Origin: an uncultured Candidatus Saccharibacteria bacterium
GTDB lineage: Bacteria; Patescibacteriota; Saccharimonadia; Saccharimonadales; Saccharimonadaceae
Reading direction: 5' to 3'
Length of the DNA: 8,639 nt
Assembly (NCBI GenBank): GCA_948571325.1
Contig: CAOZKB010000036.1
Span: forward strand, 1 to 8,639
Below are positions 5,220 through 8,639 of this stretch, piece by piece. Each line of letters opens with the position of its first letter. Position 1 is the stretch's first letter. Under the pieces are notes generated by a model. It searched no databases. It worked only from the letters and a program-made list of their open reading frames with translations, and was not told the DNA's origin. Made by a program: the position numbers and the translations under genes.

Positions 5220-7739
5220 TTAGTCGCCCGCAAACTCAGCCAGCACAATATCGGCTTCGACAATACTATTAATGACATCAATACTCGTCGTGCATTTGCG
5301 TAAATAACTAATACTTGGCATTTCCTCATCCTTACCTTTTGTAAAATCCTCCCATTTAAGTCGTCTTCGGACCTTGCGTATATAATTTTGCATAACTAAA
5401 GTCATCTCTGGATCAAACGCTTCGTGAGGTAAAAGAACCTGCCGAATATTTTTCTCCACCCCGATGTAGGAATTCAATCTGTCCATGCTCCAACCATGCT
5501 GAAAGAAAAAAGAAATAATCGGCAAACTATTTTTAGGACCAAAATCCCCTCCTTTAAGCCTGCGCCGCTCTGTTTTTATAATTTTCTCAAGTTTCACCCT
5601 AGTTTCAGGAGTTAAGTCCTCTCCATCCAAAACTCCACTTATCACCCTTGGATGATTAAGCGTTGTGCCTTTTTTATTCGGACAAAGTCCATAAGCAATC
5701 ATGGCCTTGTTATAGCTACCATGTCGTTTTTCTAATACACTAGCACTACAAGTTCTAGGGTTTGCATTCCATTCCGCCATCGTAGGAGTATGCCCAGATT
5801 CTTCAAACATATTCTTGGCCTCCTTTTCCATCATCTCATCAGGATACTGAGTTGCGCTTTTTCTATTTGCATTAACTTTTCCGCAAGCATCCAACAAGGC
5901 ATCATTATAGCTAGGATAGAATTTACGTATTTGCGCAATACTTGGCATTTCTTGATCAGCCTCTAACTGTCTCCTAGTGGGTATTTTACCGCCCAATTCT
6001 GCAGTTTTCCGTTGAATAGCTCGCCGAATCGCTACTTTTGAGTCAAACTGTGCCAGTCTCCGCCCTGCTCTTTTAATATCTTTAAAACCGGCCAGTCTCA
6101 AAAAATTCTTCAGCGTCTTATACTTCTTCCGTAACGTCTCCCAGCAAGGAAAGTCTAAATTATCATCAATATCTTTCAATGATAAATAATTCGGATGACC
6201 GAGTTCTATAGCATAAGCTCGACTCGCTACAAAAAGTTCTTCTTCAGTCTCAAAAGTACCACGCTCAGTGCCAGTATAGCCACGCTCATACTCTAAACCA
6301 GCGGCAATGATAGCCTGTTGCACACTGCCAAATAGCCTTTTTAAGGTTTCTCTTCCCGGATAGCCATCACGATCTTCATTATCCACGTTTTCAGCAGCAT
6401 CACGAATATCTTTAACCATCAAACCTTCTTTTCCTAGTTTTTTCGCCAATCTCCGTAATGCCTCAATCGCATCTTCCTTCGTCCATACCCTGCCATTTGC
6501 CGCTCTCTCCAGCAACTCCACAATGTCCACCATCTTCGTCTTGAACTCTGGCGTCGCAATGTTAAGCGTAAAATTTTCACTCTTATCACCATCACTCGTA
6601 CCATAGTCATCATCATCTTTTGGTGGACGAGTCCGGAAGTCATCGATTTCATTCTGCAATCGGATTATCTCTTGTACCCGTTCGCAATTCGCCACAAAAT
6701 CCTGCACAATTACCGTCGTCTTCCCCGGCGATAACCGCGTACCGCGCCCCAGCTGTTGATAAAAAACCGCTGGCGACACCGTACTGCGCAAGAATACCAC
6801 GTGATTCGCGTCTGGCACGTCAATCCCCTCATTCAGCATTTGGACAGATATGATCATTCTTAATCTACCCTCCCGAAAAGCCTCAAGCGCCATCTCGTTT
6901 GCCACATCACCTTGACCGTGATATACTAACGCCGCCTCGTCACCCACCAATCGAGCAATTTTCCGCGCGTGTTTAATAGTTCTGCAAAAAATCATCGTTT
7001 TCGGATCTTCCAACCCATCCATGCATTCACGAATCAACCGCACGATTTCTTCGTCGCGTTTCGGCACAAAAATTGTCCGATTCAGCTGACCAATGGTCAG
7101 CTTTTCATTGCTCTGAACATACTCGTCCAGTTTTTCCTGCGACATATCGTCCAACATTAGACGATAATCACATTTTGTCAGCAAATCTCGACAATTCGCC
7201 TCCACGAAATCCAGTTCATAGATCGGCTCGCCGTAAATCTCTGTGATTTTCTGGCCATCCAACCGATCAGGCGTCGCCGTCAATCCCAGCAAGAATTGCG
7301 GTTCGAAATACTTAATCGTCGGAAAATACGTCCGCGCATAACTATGATGCGCCTCATCGACCACCACATAGTCAAACTCGTCCTTCGCAAATTCCGTCCG
7401 ATGCCCCTTCATCGTCTGAAACGTCGCAAACAAGAAATTCGTTCGCACTCTCGTCTTTCGGCTATTTGTAAACATCCCATAGTTATACTCCTCGCCAAAA
7501 TACTTCTTAAACTTCTTCTTCGTTTGCGTCAAAATCTCCTCCGAATGACACAGCACCAACACCCTTCCAAAAGTTCTGTCTGCAAAAAATCTTTCCACTG
7601 CAAAAGCCGACGTATAAGTCTTGCCAAGCCCACTCGCCATTACGACTAGTGCACGCTTAACTCCATTTTGCCTTACTTCTTCAATTTTCTGCAAACACTC
7701 CTCCTGATACGGATACGGTCCAATCTTCTTCTTTGCCAT
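5220..7739 (-). CDS. superfamily II DEAH helicase with a C-terminal repeat array
   Basis: 839 residues from ATG 7737-7739, set by AAGGGAGG six bases upstream. Residues 1-360 are a complete SF2 helicase core of the type I restriction/UvrB-like group: PYQEE (10-14), Walker A ASGLGKT (35-41), DEAH (128-131), TATPD (154-158), IFCRT (250-254), NEGIDVPDANHVVFLR (303-318) and arginine-finger motif QQLGRGTRL (328-336). It should use ATP to translocate on or unwind nucleic acid. An acidic linker (DDDDYGTSDGD, 375-385) follows. From 418 to about 830 there are some six units of 50-65 residues, each ending near an aromatic/GS-x-x-x-A-x-x-x-A-G-(L/F) pattern, like the homing-endonuclease-associated (HNH) repeat: 418-482, 499-552, 566-620, 632-685, 709-761, 776-830; the last two are diverged. 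No nuclease motif is seen. It has its own promoter and terminator. Role in repair, defence or replication cannot be decided. Confidence 0.93.
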   Translation of the reverse strand: MAKKKIGPYPYQEECLQKIEEVRQNGVKRALVVMASGLGKTYTSAFAVERFFADRTFGRVLVLCHSEEILTQTKKKFKKYFGEEYNYGMFTNSRKTRVRTNFLFATFQTMKGHRTEFAKDEFDYVVVDEAHHSYARTYFPTIKYFEPQFLLGLTATPDRLDGQKITEIYGEPIYELDFVEANCRDLLTKCDYRLMLDDMSQEKLDEYVQSNEKLTIGQLNRTIFVPKRDEEIVRLIRECMDGLEDPKTMIFCRTIKHARKIARLVGDEAALVYHGQGDVANEMALEAFREGRLRMIISVQMLNEGIDVPDANHVVFLRSTVSPAVFYQQLGRGTRLSPGKTTVIVQDFVANCERVQEIIRLQNEIDDFRTRPPKDDDDYGTSDGDKSENFTLNIATPEFKTKMVDIVELLERAANGRVWTKEDAIEALRRLAKKLGKEGLMVKDIRDAAENVDNEDRDGYPGRETLKRLFGSVQQAIIAAGLEYERGYTGTERGTFETEEELFVASRAYAIELGHPNYLSLKDIDDNLDFPCWETLRKKYKTLKNFLRLAGFKDIKRAGRRLAQFDSKVAIRRAIQRKTAELGGKIPTRRQLEADQEMPSIAQIRKFYPSYNDALLDACGKVNANRKSATQYPDEMMEKEAKNMFEESGHTPTMAEWNANPRTCSASVLEKRHGSYNKAMIAYGLCPNKKGTTLNHPRVISGVLDGEDLTPETRVKLEKIIKTERRRLKGGDFGPKNSLPIISFFFQHGWSMDRLNSYIGVEKNIRQVLLPHEAFDPEMTLVMQNYIRKVRRRLKWEDFTKGKDEEMPSISYLRKCTTSIDVINSIVEADIVLAEFAGD

Positions 7740-7837
7740 AGAAACCCTCCCTTTCTACATCTGAAATCACGCATTTTACAACAAAATCACCAAAATAGCA
7801 ACTAACTTTTAAGCTGCCAGAATCTAGTAAACCTTAC

Positions 7838-7906
7838 AATTTAGTTAATTCATCAAATTAACTAAATTTGGCTTAGCCAAATTCTCAAATTAGAGGTAAA
7901 ATTACC
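7838..7906 (-). promoter_or_regulatory. tandem hairpins in the helicase leader
   Basis: Three inverted repeats follow one another in the about 175-base leader: GGTAA/TTACC (7895-7906), AATTTGGCT/AGCCAAATT (9-bp arms, 7865-7883) and AATTTAGTTAATT/AATTAACTAAATT (13-bp arms, 5-base loop, 7838-7868). The last two share bases 7865-7868, so they compete for their ends. There is no T tract, so they do not look like a terminator; RNA stability, a regulator site or a conformational switch are possible. Nearer the gene, TACAACA at 7777-7783 is a half-site of the 19-bp palindrome. Confidence 0.5.
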
Positions 7907-7921
7907 TTACCCCATACTTTC

Positions 7922-7950
7922 ATTGTAGCACACTTTACCGAAAAAGTCAA
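7922..7950 (-). promoter_or_regulatory. promoter for the helicase gene
   Basis: On the minus strand: -35 TTGACT (7945-7950), 17-base spacer, -10 TACAAT (7922-7927) with a TGC extended -10 (GTGTGCTACAAT). Predicted start near 7915. It is divergent from the promoter at 8023-8051, with about 70 bases of plain sequence between them. Confidence 0.8.
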
Positions 7951-8022
7951 TAGTTAAAGCATTACTTACCCCTAATCCCCTCAAAACCACCCTTCACGAC
8001 CGCCCACTATTTCGCAAATTCA

Positions 8023-8051
8023 TTGACAAAAACTCAAATCCGTGCTACCAT
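8023..8051 (+). promoter_or_regulatory. promoter for the gene at 8145
   Basis: -35 TTGACA (8023-8028, perfect), 17-base spacer, -10 TACCAT (8046-8051) with a TGC extended -10. Predicted start near 8058, giving a leader of about 87 bases. Confidence 0.75.
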
Positions 8052-8060
8052 ATCAACAGC

Positions 8061-8105
8061 GGCACCCTGTGCCCTATCTTAAAGCGCCCTTATTTGGGCA
8101 TTTTT
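8061..8105 (+). terminator. leader hairpins ending in a T tract, candidate attenuator
   Basis: Just after the predicted transcription start there is a 5-bp hairpin GGCAC/GTGCC (8061-8065 with 8069-8073) and then GCCC/GGGC (8086-8089 with 8096-8099) followed by ATTTTT. A rival pairing of TGCCC (8070-8074) with GGGCA (8096-8100) would break the second hairpin. No gene lies upstream on this strand, so a terminator here can only act on the transcript of the gene at 8145. This is the arrangement of an attenuator or of a short stand-alone RNA. The stem is short, so confidence is modest. Confidence 0.4.
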
Positions 8106-8144
8106 GCAACTTATGCACTTTTACAAAGAAGGGAGAACAAAAAA

Positions 8145-8639
8145 ATGGCAAAACTTCAACCAGGAATCTATAATAACGCAAGAATCGATAAACTGTACAT
8201 CCAAGAACGTCCAACATTACAAAAGAAGCGAGCTCTAGACGCCAAATCAGAACTATATATTCATCAACCAGATCTCCATAAAAGAATTACAACTCTGAGA
8301 AAATCAAGTTGGTCCACATATCGACACAGCAAACACTATCAAGACTATCTTGACCCATTTTACATTCCGCTCAAGAAGTGGACACCACCGCGGTTCTTCG
8401 CATACTTAAGCCTCAAACTCACCGTGCACGATCTAAAAATCGGTCATATCTATACTGCCAATATCAAGGCGCATCTAGCCGAAACATATCGCTGCTTACC
8501 GGTCGAAGATAGCATCAAAGCGCAACGCAAGGCTAAAATTAAAATAATGAAAGTTACGCCTTTTTTAGGACAAGACTATAAAAAATATCTTGACGTTCAC
8601 GCTCAGTATGTATCGGACGAAGCAGAAAAACAGCCAGAT
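8145..8639 (+). CDS. unknown protein, N-terminal part only
   Basis: 165 codons are open from ATG 8145-8147 to the end of the window, so the C-terminus is missing. The start follows AAGGGAG (about eight bases upstream) and the promoter at 8023-8051. The visible part is basic and rich in Lys, Tyr, His and Gln, with no signal peptide or membrane segment. Residues 50-90 contain several aromatics (SSWSTYRHSKHYQDYLDPFY, then PPRFFAYLSL), and a basic helix follows near 124-137 (KAQRKAKIKIMK). This composition would fit a nucleic-acid-binding protein, but I recognise no family. Codon use looks like ordinary coding DNA. It is divergent from the helicase; a shared role is possible but nothing in the sequence proves it. 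Confidence 0.82.
   Translation, partial: MAKLQPGIYNNARIDKLYIQERPTLQKKRALDAKSELYIHQPDLHKRITTLRKSSWSTYRHSKHYQDYLDPFYIPLKKWTPPRFFAYLSLKLTVHDLKIGHIYTANIKAHLAETYRCLPVEDSIKAQRKAKIKIMKVTPFLGQDYKKYLDVHAQYVSDEAEKQPD

Noticed and set aside
6620..7649. Plus-strand frames opposite the helicase gene
   Set aside because: They are antisense shadows of a gene with all helicase motifs and have no start signals.
1..8639. UGA recoding as in SR1/Gracilibacteria
   Set aside because: The large genes have no in-frame TGA, use TGG for Trp, and no Gly position needs TGA.

Overview
The window looks like chromosomal DNA from a Patescibacteria/CPR organism, most probably a Candidatus Saccharibacteria (TM7) lineage; this is an inference. 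The support is an isoleucyl-tRNA synthetase of the long eukaryote-like type (GMPHHG and KMSKS signatures, no C-terminal zinc cluster), moderate-GC genes separated by very AT-rich gaps, strong Shine-Dalgarno sites, and a recurring promoter form (TTGAC-type -35, 17-bp spacer, TGC-extended -10). UGA behaves as a stop here, so the code appears standard.

Layout, left to right. Positions 1-252 hold an ambiguous end of something to the left. A small unknown gene lies on the minus strand (253-528) behind a strong promoter and an AT-rich gap. Positions 737-1080 hold a candidate promoter overlapping a 19-bp palindrome, followed by a hairpin-rich stretch that may be a structured RNA. A small unknown minus-strand gene (1160-1539) is split by a single frameshift but keeps its promoter, ribosome site and terminator. 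ileS (1738-4809, minus) carries a 49-residue palindrome-bearing insert just before KMSKS. Its leader ends in a T-box antiterminator/terminator pair and contains two more copies of the 19-bp palindrome, 42 bp apart. A superfamily II helicase (5220-7739, minus) has a C-terminal half built from about six degenerate repeats of the homing-endonuclease-associated type. A divergent promoter region (7740-8144) separates it from an unknown plus-strand gene that runs off the window.

How the parts relate. ileS makes Ile-tRNA and is probably switched on when uncharged tRNA-Ile builds up. Each other gene seems to have its own promoter, and several leaders carry hairpins that could act as attenuators. No CRISPR array, tRNA, rRNA, transposase or recognisable defence operon was seen. 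The items most worth following are the IleRS insert, the T-box, the repeated palindrome, the helicase repeat array and the candidate RNA.
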